DNA of 23,253 bases from Polaromonas sp. (GTDB lineage Bacteria > Pseudomonadota > Gammaproteobacteria > Burkholderiales > Burkholderiaceae_C), in contig JANYFF010000527.1 in assembly GCA_025362825.1 (NCBI GenBank), positions 1 through 23,253 on the forward strand, written 5' to 3'. A program made the translations under genes and the position numbers. The notes below the pieces were generated by a model. The model worked only from the letters and a program-made list of their open reading frames with translations. It was not told the origin of the DNA and searched no databases. Positions 16,099-22,146 of this stretch are shown here, piece after piece. Every line of letters starts with the position of its first letter. Positions within the stretch are counted from its first letter, which is position 1.

Positions 16099-17088
16099 TC
16101 AGGCAACAGCCGGTGTGAAATAAGCCTGCGCCTCAGGCGCAAGCGGGCGTCCGGTGCGGTGGGCGCGTTCCAGCACCTGCCAAAAGTAGCGGTAGCTTGC
16201 ACGGTCATGCAATTTACCTTCAAAACTGGTCGGAGCCCATGAATTTCGGGCACCTTCAGCTATTATTTTTGTAGCATCATCAATCTCGCGATCGCCCGGG
16301 GCAAAGGCCTCCAGGATCGGGCGGATCTGGCTCGGGTGGATGCTCCACATGCGGGTGTAGCCCAGCTCGCGGCTGGCCCGCCGCGCCGCGGTGGCCATGG
16401 CTACCGTGTCATTGAACTCGGTGACCACGCAATGCGAGGGCACCTTACCGTTGGCGTGGCAGGCAGAAGCGATTTCAAGTTTGGCGCGTACCACCAGCGG
16501 GTGGGTGAACTGGCCCTGCCCGCTCATCCCGTCAGCCGGAATCGCACCGCCATGGCTGGAGACAAAATCCATCAGGCCGAAGCTGATGGACTGCACACGC
16601 GGATGCGCGGCGATATCAAAGGCGTTACGAACCGCCATGGGCGACTCGACCAGCACATGCAGCGGCAAATCGCCAGCCGATGCCTTCAGCAGCGCTTTCT
16701 CGGCCTTCAGTACATCGTCAAGCGACTCGACCTTGGGAACCATGATGTGGCACAGGTGGCGCGCCAGCTTGCCGGCAATGATGGCCATGTCGGATTCAAA
16801 AGCCGGGTGATCGACCGGATGTACACGCACCGCCACACGCGCCTTGTCCGCCGCAAGCGTTGCCAATGCCACCACCATAGCGGCGTGGTCGGCCTCGCCG
16901 CCAATCGGGGCGCCATCTTCGCAGTCGAGCGTGACGTCAAATACGCAAGCGCCGAATTCTTCCATCATGTCGGCCTGCAATTGCAGGCTTTTGCGCATGC
17001 GCACCTCAACACCACTGTAGTGGTCACACACCGGCAACACAATGCCGCCGGCCTGTGCACCCATCAAGGCTTCGCGCGGATGTTTCAT
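16099..17088 (-). CDS. HpcH/HpaI aldolase / citrate-lyase-beta-like CoA-ester lyase
   Basis: 329 aa. It has the CitE/malyl-CoA-lyase TIM-barrel pattern: 'FDVTLDCEDGAPIGGEADHAAMVVAL' with metal-ligand acidic residues, 'RVAVRVHPVDHPAFESDM', 'IMVPKVESLDDV', 'LPLHVLVESPMAVRNAFDIAAHPRVQSISFGLMDF', and the C-terminal 'MWSIHPSQIRPILEAFAP'. Family members cleave or form malyl-, citramalyl- or related CoA esters, or act as the citrate lyase beta subunit. No citrate lyase alpha or ACP gene is present, so stand-alone CoA-ester lyase activity is more likely. ATG 17088 is chosen where homology begins; no strong Shine-Dalgarno is visible. It lies 133 bp after mdh and 22 bp before the secreted-protein gene. 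A head-only copy of the dispersed palindrome lies in its 3' part. Confidence 0.88.
   Translation of the reverse strand: MKHPREALMGAQAGGIVLPVCDHYSGVEVRMRKSLQLQADMMEEFGACVFDVTLDCEDGAPIGGEADHAAMVVALATLAADKARVAVRVHPVDHPAFESDMAIIAGKLARHLCHIMVPKVESLDDVLKAEKALLKASAGDLPLHVLVESPMAVRNAFDIAAHPRVQSISFGLMDFVSSHGGAIPADGMSGQGQFTHPLVVRAKLEIASACHANGKVPSHCVVTEFNDTVAMATAARRASRELGYTRMWSIHPSQIRPILEAFAPGDREIDDATKIIAEGARNSWAPTSFEGKLHDRASYRYFWQVLERAHRTGRPLAPEAQAYFTPAVA
16259..16275 (-). repeat. Head-only copy of the dispersed palindrome inside the CoA-ester lyase gene
   Basis: On the minus strand, GCTAC-AAAAATA-ATAGC: the same 5-7-5 layout, with one arm base changed. It is read in frame as A-T-K-I-I-A, the same frame as the copies in acnA and the photolyase gene. 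At the 19-nt offset only TGGGCTCCGA is found (6 of 10 matches), in a region whose protein sequence is probably family-conserved, so the tail is not claimed. Chance similarity is possible. Confidence 0.45.
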
Positions 17089-17221
17089 TGAATAAGCGTA
17101 ATTTTTCGGGCCGCAGCGAGCGGCTCGCCGGCCAGGCGCGGGTAGCAGGCAACCGGCGTGCACTCAAGGTGCATGAGGATTGCTTGACGGGCTCCGTGCC
17201 CCCGAGTCGCACAGCAGGCCA

Positions 17222-18208
17222 TTACAGGAGATGCTTGACGCCGTCCTGCTCACCCTTGAGTTCGTCCAGGGTCTTGGTGATGCGTTCGCGGCTGAAAGCG
17301 TCAATCTCAAGTCCCTCGACGAGTTTGTATTCGCCGCCTTCGCAGGTCACAGGAAAACCAAACATGATGTCTTTTGGAATGTCGTACTGGCCGTCCGATG
17401 GGATGCCCATGGTGACCCATTTGCCGTTGGTGCCCAGGGCCCAGTCGCGCATGTGGTCGATGGCAGCATTGGCGGCTGAAGCAGCCGACGACAGGCCGCG
17501 CGCTTCAATGATGGCGGCGCCGCGTTTGCCGACGGTTGGCAGGAAGGTGTTGGCGTTCCATTCCTGGTCGTTGATCATTTTGGCGACGCTTTCGCCATTG
17601 ATGGTGGCGAAGCGGTAATCGGCATACATCGTGGGCGAATGGTTGCCCCAGACGGTGAGTTTTTCAATGTCAGCCACCGCTTTGCCGGTCTTGGCAGCGA
17701 TCTGGCTGGCAGCGCGGTTGTGGTCCAGGCGCAGCATGGCGGTAAAGTTCTTGCGTGGCAGGTCCGGTGCGCTCTTCATGGCGATGTAAGCATTGGTGTT
17801 GGCAGGGTTGCCCACTACCAGAACACGCACGTTGCGGCTGGCAACCGCATTGAGGGCCTTGCCCTGCGCCGTGAAGATGGCGCCATTGACGGCGAGCAGC
17901 TCGGCGCGCTCCATGCCGGGGCCGCGTGGGCGTGAACCGACCAGCAATGCATAGTCTGCGTCCTTGAAGGCCGTCATCGGGTCGCTGTGAGCGGTCATTT
18001 CCACGAGCAACGGGAAAGCACAGTCATCGAGCTCCATCATTACGCCCTTGAGCGCTTTTTGCGGGCCATCCACCGGTACTTCGAGCAATTGCAGGATCAC
18101 GGGCTGGTCCTTGCCGAGCATTTCGCCGGAGGCGATGCGGAACAACAAGGCATAACCGATTTGGCCTGCAGCACCAGTGACTGCAACGCGGACGGGTTTT
18201 TTGCTCAT
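17222..18208 (-). CDS. mdh: NAD-dependent malate dehydrogenase
   Basis: 328 aa, typical of the group common in Burkholderiales (lactate-dehydrogenase-like fold, no signal peptide). The NAD-binding loop TGAAGQIGY is at 11-19. The mobile substrate loop has R93 and R95 (GSRPRGPGM), with D162 and R165 in LDHNRA and the catalytic H190 in WGNHSPTMY. It oxidises malate to oxaloacetate in the TCA cycle. It is the first gene of the minus-strand run leading to acnB and is divergent from the GntR gene, with a promoter-like TTGACG-N18-TAAAAT upstream. No terminator with a T-run is seen in the 133 bp after its stop, so read-through into the CoA-ester lyase gene is plausible. Confidence 0.98.
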   Translation of the reverse strand: MSKKPVRVAVTGAAGQIGYALLFRIASGEMLGKDQPVILQLLEVPVDGPQKALKGVMMELDDCAFPLLVEMTAHSDPMTAFKDADYALLVGSRPRGPGMERAELLAVNGAIFTAQGKALNAVASRNVRVLVVGNPANTNAYIAMKSAPDLPRKNFTAMLRLDHNRAASQIAAKTGKAVADIEKLTVWGNHSPTMYADYRFATINGESVAKMINDQEWNANTFLPTVGKRGAAIIEARGLSSAASAANAAIDHMRDWALGTNGKWVTMGIPSDGQYDIPKDIMFGFPVTCEGGEYKLVEGLEIDAFSRERITKTLDELKGEQDGVKHLL

Positions 18209-18322
18209 GACAAAACTTTCAGGTTAGTTTAAAAATCGTTTGAATGAGGGGTGTTATGAGGCGGCGGCGCAGAATGATGCGCCAGCTTTATAAGCCGCTT
18301 GGTACGCCAACTTCAGCGCTAG

Positions 18323-18352
18323 ATTTTACGCCCGAAAAACCCGCACCGTCAA
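18323..18352 (-). promoter_or_regulatory. Candidate sigma-70 promoter for mdh
   Basis: On the minus strand, TTGACG (18352-18347), an 18-bp spacer and TAAAAT (18328-18323). It predicts a leader of roughly 110 nt before the mdh ATG. The TCTTATATAAGA palindrome lies about 11 bp upstream of this -35, where a regulator could touch it. Confidence 0.55.
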
Positions 18353-18353
18353 T

Positions 18354-18381
18354 TTGTCTTATGTCTTATATAAGATATGAT
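18354..18381 (+). promoter_or_regulatory. Candidate gntR promoter
   Basis: TTGTCT (18354-18359), a 16-bp spacer and TATGAT (18376-18381), about 25 bp before ATG 18406. The 12-bp palindrome occupies most of the spacer, the classic position for autorepression. Confidence 0.45.
18364..18375. promoter_or_regulatory. Candidate GntR operator in the mdh/gntR divergent region
   Basis: TCTTATATAAGA is a perfect 12-bp palindrome. The upstream side also carries TGTCTTAT twice in tandem (18355-18362 and 18362-18369), giving an extra half-site 7 bp away. AT-rich palindromes of this shape are usual for HutC-type GntR proteins. I did not find the same 12-mer upstream of sdhC or acnB by eye. Confidence 0.55.
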
Positions 18382-18405
18382 TGCGACCATCCATCCTCCG
18401 CACCT

Positions 18406-19200
18406 ATGGCCGCCATTCCATTCACCTCCCCAGCCCTAGCGACGTCAGCGCCCGTCGATGAGTTTGCCGGTGCGACGCCTGCTTTCAGCCCGCTTTACCA
18501 GCAGATCAAGGGCTTGATCCTGCAAAGCCTGCAATCGGGCGAATGGAAACCCGGCGAGGCCATTCCTTCAGAAATGGACCTTGCCGCCCGCTACCGGGTC
18601 AGCCAGGGCACGGTGCGCAAGGCGATTGACGAGCTGGCCACCGATAACCTGGTGGTACGCCGCCAGGGCAAGGGCACTTTCGTGGCAACCCATGCCGAGC
18701 AACAAGTGCAGTTCCGCTTCCTAAAGTTGGTGCCCGACAGCGGCATGCCCGGCAGCGAAGGGCCGGCCCAGCGCGAGATTATCGATTGCCGCCGTGCGCG
18801 AGCCAGCGCCGACATCGCGCGGGTGCTCGGCCTGCGCAGCGGTGATGCGGTATTACAGGCGCGGCGCGTCTTGAGCTTTGCCGGTACACCGACCATTCTT
18901 GAAGACATTTGGTTGCCCGCCGCCCCGTTCAAGGGTCTGACGGCCGAGCGTCTGACCAACTACCACGGGCCGATGTATGCGCTGTTTGAGACCGAGTTCA
19001 ATGTGCGCATGGTCCGGGCTGAAGAAAAAATACGCGCTGAGCCAGCTACCGACGGGCGTGAACTGCTATTAAAAGTAGAGCATGGCACACCCTTGCTGAG
19101 CGTCGAGCCCATTGCCTACACTTATCAGAACATGGCGATGGAGTTGCGCCGCGGCTACTACCGCACAGACACCCACCACTATCACAACAATCTGAACTGA
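18406..19200 (+). CDS. GntR-family regulator, HutC/UTRA subgroup; candidate TCA-cycle regulator
   Basis: 264 aa. The N-terminal winged HTH (about 29-96) reads 'PLYQQIKGLILQSLQSGEWKPGEAIPSEMDLAARYRVSQGTVRKAIDELATDNLVVRRQGKGTFVA', the GntR signature. The UTRA ligand-binding domain covers about 100-258 ('VLQARRVLSFAGTPTILEDIWLP', 'EHGTPLLSVEPIAYTYQNMAMELRRGYYRTD'). The ligand is unknown; such domains sense small metabolites. ATG 18406 is used because the frame upstream of it is low-quality and crosses the operator and promoter. It has no good Shine-Dalgarno, and the leader may be only about 20 nt. Divergent from mdh and upstream of the sdh genes, it is probably autoregulated and may control mdh and sdh. 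Confidence 0.93.
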   Translation: MAAIPFTSPALATSAPVDEFAGATPAFSPLYQQIKGLILQSLQSGEWKPGEAIPSEMDLAARYRVSQGTVRKAIDELATDNLVVRRQGKGTFVATHAEQQVQFRFLKLVPDSGMPGSEGPAQREIIDCRRARASADIARVLGLRSGDAVLQARRVLSFAGTPTILEDIWLPAAPFKGLTAERLTNYHGPMYALFETEFNVRMVRAEEKIRAEPATDGRELLLKVEHGTPLLSVEPIAYTYQNMAMELRRGYYRTDTHHYHNNLN

Positions 19201-19217
19201 ATGGGCACTGCTGGGGC

Positions 19218-19397
19218 ATGAATTTCAAAGGTAATAAATCGTCGCTGCCCAGCAAACTCTGCGTGACCTGTGGCCGTGAAATGACCTGGCGCAAAAGCTG
19301 GGCGAAAAATTGGGCAGATGTGAAGTATTGCTCTGACGCCTGCCGGGCAAAAAAAACTGCATCCGCCACCGCGGCGAAGACAGCGGCAAAGCCATAA
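19218..19397 (+). CDS. DUF2256-type small Cys-rich protein
   Basis: 59 aa, beginning 17 nt after the GntR stop. It encodes MNFKGNKSSLPSKLCVTCGR, then EMTWRKSWAKNWADVKYCSDACRAKK and an Ala/Lys tail. C15-x2-C18 and C38-x3-C42 form a probable zinc-binding pair, and the W-R-K-x-W / W-x-x-V-K-Y-C pattern is that of the DUF2256 family (from memory). Function is unknown; the family is often found beside photolyase/cryptochrome-related genes, which fits the next gene starting 59 bp downstream. The Shine-Dalgarno is poor (GGGG directly before ATG), so coupling to the gntR stop is likely. The arrangement of paired cysteines and the adjacent gene support it being real despite its size. Confidence 0.85.
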   Translation: MNFKGNKSSLPSKLCVTCGREMTWRKSWAKNWADVKYCSDACRAKKTASATAAKTAAKP

Positions 19398-19456
19398 CCG
19401 TTCTGCGCTCACGGATTAAGCGGCAAAGCAGTCAAACTGGATAGTCATTAAATAGA

Positions 19457-21058
19457 ATGGCCAGTATGAAAAAAGAACATTGCCGTCACCTCGTACTGAT
19501 TTTGGGCGACCAGCTTGATGAATCGTCGTCAGCTTTTGATGGATTTGACCCTGCACAAGACCTTGTACTGATGGTCGAGGCGTTCGAAGAGTCCACCCAC
19601 GTCTGGTCGCATAAAGTACGCACGACGCTGTTTTTGTCAGCCATGCGCCACTTCGCGGACCAACTGCGGCAGCGCAAGTGGCCTGTTGACTACCGGGCGC
19701 TGGACACACATGGCGACAAAACGCTGGGCGCCGGACTGCTCGCCGCAATCGAAGAACACCAGCCCGAGCGCCTGATTGGCGTGGAGCCCGGCGATCTCCG
19801 GGTCCGGGAGCAAATTGAGGTCGCTATTAAATCAATAGCGACACGCGTCCATAAAGCGGGGGCTGCAGCATCAAAAGCTTCCAGACCCATGATGGAATGG
19901 CGTGAGGACCGGCATTTCCTGTGCAGCCTGCCGCAATTCCGTAAATGGGCTGGGGCATCAACCAGTCTACGTATGGAGTTTTTCTATCGCACGATGCGCA
20001 AGCAATACAAAGTGCTGATGGAGGGCGACCAACCCGTGGGCGGAAAATGGAATTTCGATGCTGAAAACCGCAAAGGTTTTGGCAAGGCAGGCCCAAAAGA
20101 CGTTCCCAAACCGTTGGTGTTCGTGCAAGACCAAATAACCCAAGATGTCGTGGCACTTGTTGAGAAACACTTTGGCGGCCATCCTGGTAATTTGCGCGAA
20201 TTCAATTGGCCGGTCACCCGCGAGCAAGCCCTCACGGCGTTAGACGACTTCATAGCGCACCGCCTGCCGCACTTTGGGGCGCACCAGGATGCGATGTGGA
20301 CAAATCTTGACTTCGGCTGGCATGCGTTGTTGTCGAGTTCATTGAATCTGAAACTGCTAAATCCGCTAGAGGTTGTGCTGGCAGCTGAGAAAGCTTATGC
20401 CTCGCGCGGACTCGATCTCGCCGGTGTGGAAGGTTTTATTCGCCAGATACTGGGCTGGCGCGAGTTCATCCGCGGCGTGTATTTTCTGGACATGCCAGAG
20501 CTGAAAGCAGCCAACCACTACGGCCACACCAACGCCCTGCCCAAGTGGTACTGGACCGGTGACACAAAAATGAACTGCATGCGCCAGTCTATTGGTCAAA
20601 CGCTAGCCAACGGCTACTCGCACCATATTCAGCGCCTAATGGTGACCGGCATGTTTGGCGTAACCGCACAAATCAACCCGCAGCAACTTTGCGACTGGTA
20701 CCTGGCGGTTTACGTGGACGCAGTGGAGTGGGTCGAGCTGCCCAACACCGCGGGCATGGCGCTGTTTGCCAATGGCGGACGGTTTACGTCCAAACCCTAT
20801 GTCGCCAGCGGCGCTTACATCAAGCGGATGAGCAATTATTGCGGAGGCTGCCAGTACGAACCCGAAATTCGCGTTGGGCCAAGTGCCTGCCCCATGACCA
20901 CGCTGTACTGGAATTTCCTGGACCGGCATGAAGAGACATTTGGCAGCAACCCCCGCACGGCGCTGATGGTGAAAAACCTGCAACGCATGGCACCTGAACT
21001 GCGCCGCGAGGTGCGTGTGCGCGCCGCCGAGATGCTGGCGGATCTTGACCATTTGTAA
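19457..21058 (+). CDS. Fe-S class cryptochrome/photolyase (deoxyribodipyrimidine photolyase-related, PhrB-like)
   Basis: 533 aa. The N-terminal Rossmann domain starts 'HLVLILGDQLDESSSAF', the opening of the bacterial (6-4) photolyase / DPRP group. The C-terminal helical FAD domain has 'EGFIRQILGWREFIRGVY', 'YGHTNALPKWYWTGDTKMNCM', 'GYSHHIQRLMVTGMFG' and 'DAVEWVELPNTAGM'. The four 4Fe-4S ligands are C374 (MNCM), C462, C465 and C478 (YCGGCQYEP...SACP), with the same spacings as Agrobacterium PhrB. Members repair UV (6-4) photoproducts with blue light. Residues about 121-147 are an extra stretch compared with PhrB and contain the dispersed palindromic element. The start may be ATG 19457 or ATG 19466; neither has a clear Shine-Dalgarno. 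It is probably co-transcribed with the DUF2256-type gene. Confidence 0.93.
   Translation: MASMKKEHCRHLVLILGDQLDESSSAFDGFDPAQDLVLMVEAFEESTHVWSHKVRTTLFLSAMRHFADQLRQRKWPVDYRALDTHGDKTLGAGLLAAIEEHQPERLIGVEPGDLRVREQIEVAIKSIATRVHKAGAAASKASRPMMEWREDRHFLCSLPQFRKWAGASTSLRMEFFYRTMRKQYKVLMEGDQPVGGKWNFDAENRKGFGKAGPKDVPKPLVFVQDQITQDVVALVEKHFGGHPGNLREFNWPVTREQALTALDDFIAHRLPHFGAHQDAMWTNLDFGWHALLSSSLNLKLLNPLEVVLAAEKAYASRGLDLAGVEGFIRQILGWREFIRGVYFLDMPELKAANHYGHTNALPKWYWTGDTKMNCMRQSIGQTLANGYSHHIQRLMVTGMFGVTAQINPQQLCDWYLAVYVDAVEWVELPNTAGMALFANGGRFTSKPYVASGAYIKRMSNYCGGCQYEPEIRVGPSACPMTTLYWNFLDRHEETFGSNPRTALMVKNLQRMAPELRREVRVRAAEMLADLDHL
19823..19870 (+). repeat. Dispersed palindromic element, copy inside the photolyase gene
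   Basis: Head GCTAT-TAAATCA-ATAGC (19823-19839), extended to 8-bp perfect arms TCGCTATT/AATAGCGA at 19821-19841. After 19 nt comes GGGGCTGCAG (19859-19868), then CA. It is read in frame as A-I-K-S-I-A, then G-A-A, in the extra stretch of the protein. It shares CGTCCATA at the same offset with the intergenic copy and the tail 10-mer with the acnA copy. Confidence 0.78.
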
Positions 21059-21273
21059 CCCCGAGGTCAGCATGGCGATGCATATTACAGCGTTCAAAAT
21101 AAGCGCACTGAACTTTAATCGGGTGTCAACCGTCTCAAAACGCCATATTCCGACAAATACTTTCAGGCATGGTGACACTCACAAAAGGATAATGCTGCAT
21201 TGCAATAGAATCCGGGGCGTTGAGCCATTTTTGCTGGTTACGAAGCAGTTACCAAAAATATAGAAAGCCACGA
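21059..21273. other. Noncoding leader region upstream of sdhC
   Basis: 215 bp that should hold the sdh promoter. GTTAC occurs twice 11 bp apart (in GGTTACGAAGCAGTTACC, about 21236-21253), close to the start codon, which could be a direct-repeat binding site. A possible -10 is GATAAT near 21188, but I find no convincing -35 for it. The TCTTATATAAGA palindrome is not present. Confidence 0.4.
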
Positions 21274-21720
21274 ATGTCCGAATCAGCGACAACCACAGCG
21301 AAGAAGCGGCCCGAGTTCCGCAATATTCACGCCTTCAGAGACCTGCCCTCTTACCGTTTGCCGCTGGCTGGCATTGTCTCCATTCTTCACCGCATCAGCG
21401 GGGCCATCATGTTTTTGCTGATGCCCTTCATCATCTGGATGTTTGACACCTCGATTTCTTCTGAAATCTCTTTTTCCAGATTCAAGGCGACCTTCAATGT
21501 CGGCATGTTTGGTTTGCCGGGCATCATCTGGAAGCTGGTAGCGCTGGCCCTGATCTGGGCCTACCTGCACCATTTCATAGCCGGCCTGCGCCACCTCTGG
21601 ATGGACACCAGCCATGCCGCCGTCAGCAAGGAATTCGGCAAGATTTCCGCTGTTGTCACACTGGCCCTGAGCCTCGGCATCGCTTCCATCCTGGCGCTAA
21701 AACTCTTCGGCGCGTACTAA
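21274..21720 (+). CDS. sdhC: Succinate dehydrogenase cytochrome b556 subunit
   Basis: 148 aa. It is one of two membrane anchors of complex II, carrying haem b and the ubiquinone site. It begins with the SdhC motif 'RPEFRNIHAFRDLPSYRLPLAGIVSILHRISGAIMFLL' and has three membrane segments (about 31-56, 82-107, 124-146). The likely haem-ligand His is H100 in YLHHFIAGLRHLWMD. ATG 21274 is chosen since the SdhC N-terminus starts here; the longer frame to 21220 has no family character. The Shine-Dalgarno is weak. It is the first gene of sdhC-sdhD-sdhA, with 17 bp before sdhD. Confidence 0.96.
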   Translation: MSESATTTAKKRPEFRNIHAFRDLPSYRLPLAGIVSILHRISGAIMFLLMPFIIWMFDTSISSEISFSRFKATFNVGMFGLPGIIWKLVALALIWAYLHHFIAGLRHLWMDTSHAAVSKEFGKISAVVTLALSLGIASILALKLFGAY

Positions 21721-21737
21721 TCAAAGGAGCACAGAAA

Positions 21738-22103
21738 ATGGCAGTTAATTACGGCTCCAAGCGTCTTGTCGTCGGCGCACACTACGGCTTGCGGGACTGG
21801 CTGGCTCAGCGCGTCACCGCCGCGCTCATGGCCCTCTTTACCCTCATCGTCCTGGCCCAGGTGATCTTCAGCAGAGGCCCCATCGGTTACGACAAATGGG
21901 CAGGCATTTTTTCATCGCAATGGATGAAGACGCTGACCTTTGTCGTCATCATCGCCCTGCTCTACCACGTCTGGGTCGGCATGCGCGACATCTGGATGGA
22001 TTACGTCAAGCCGGCTTCCATCAAGCTTGTTTTGAATGTTTTCACGATTGTCTGGCTGGTGGGCTGCGCCGGTTGGGCCATCCAGGTGTTGTGGCGCGTC
22101 TAG
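21738..22103 (+). CDS. sdhD: Succinate dehydrogenase hydrophobic membrane anchor subunit
   Basis: 121 aa, the second anchor of complex II. It has three membrane segments (about 25-44, 63-81, 97-118). H77 (LLYHVWVGMRD) and D88-Y89 (WMDYVKP) match the haem His and the quinone-site Asp-Tyr of E. coli SdhD (H71, D82-Y83). It has a good AGGAG 8 nt before ATG. It forms the quinone-reducing membrane part together with SdhC, and sdhA follows after 43 bp. Confidence 0.97.
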   Translation: MAVNYGSKRLVVGAHYGLRDWLAQRVTAALMALFTLIVLAQVIFSRGPIGYDKWAGIFSSQWMKTLTFVVIIALLYHVWVGMRDIWMDYVKPASIKLVLNVFTIVWLVGCAGWAIQVLWRV

Positions 22104-22146
22104 CCAGCCATCGCCCCCAAGACACACATACCCCACATAAAAACCA

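Noticed and set aside
17089..17221. Hairpins between mdh and the CoA-ester lyase gene (GCCGC/GCGGC and TGCAC/GTGCA) as an mdh terminator
   Set aside because: Stems of only 5 bp, and neither is followed by a T-run on the minus strand.
19065..19081. GCTAT-TAAAAGT-AGAGC inside gntR as a further copy of the dispersed palindrome
   Set aside because: One arm base is wrong, it is read in a different frame from the other coding copies, no tail is present, and the UTRA sequence around it looks of normal length.
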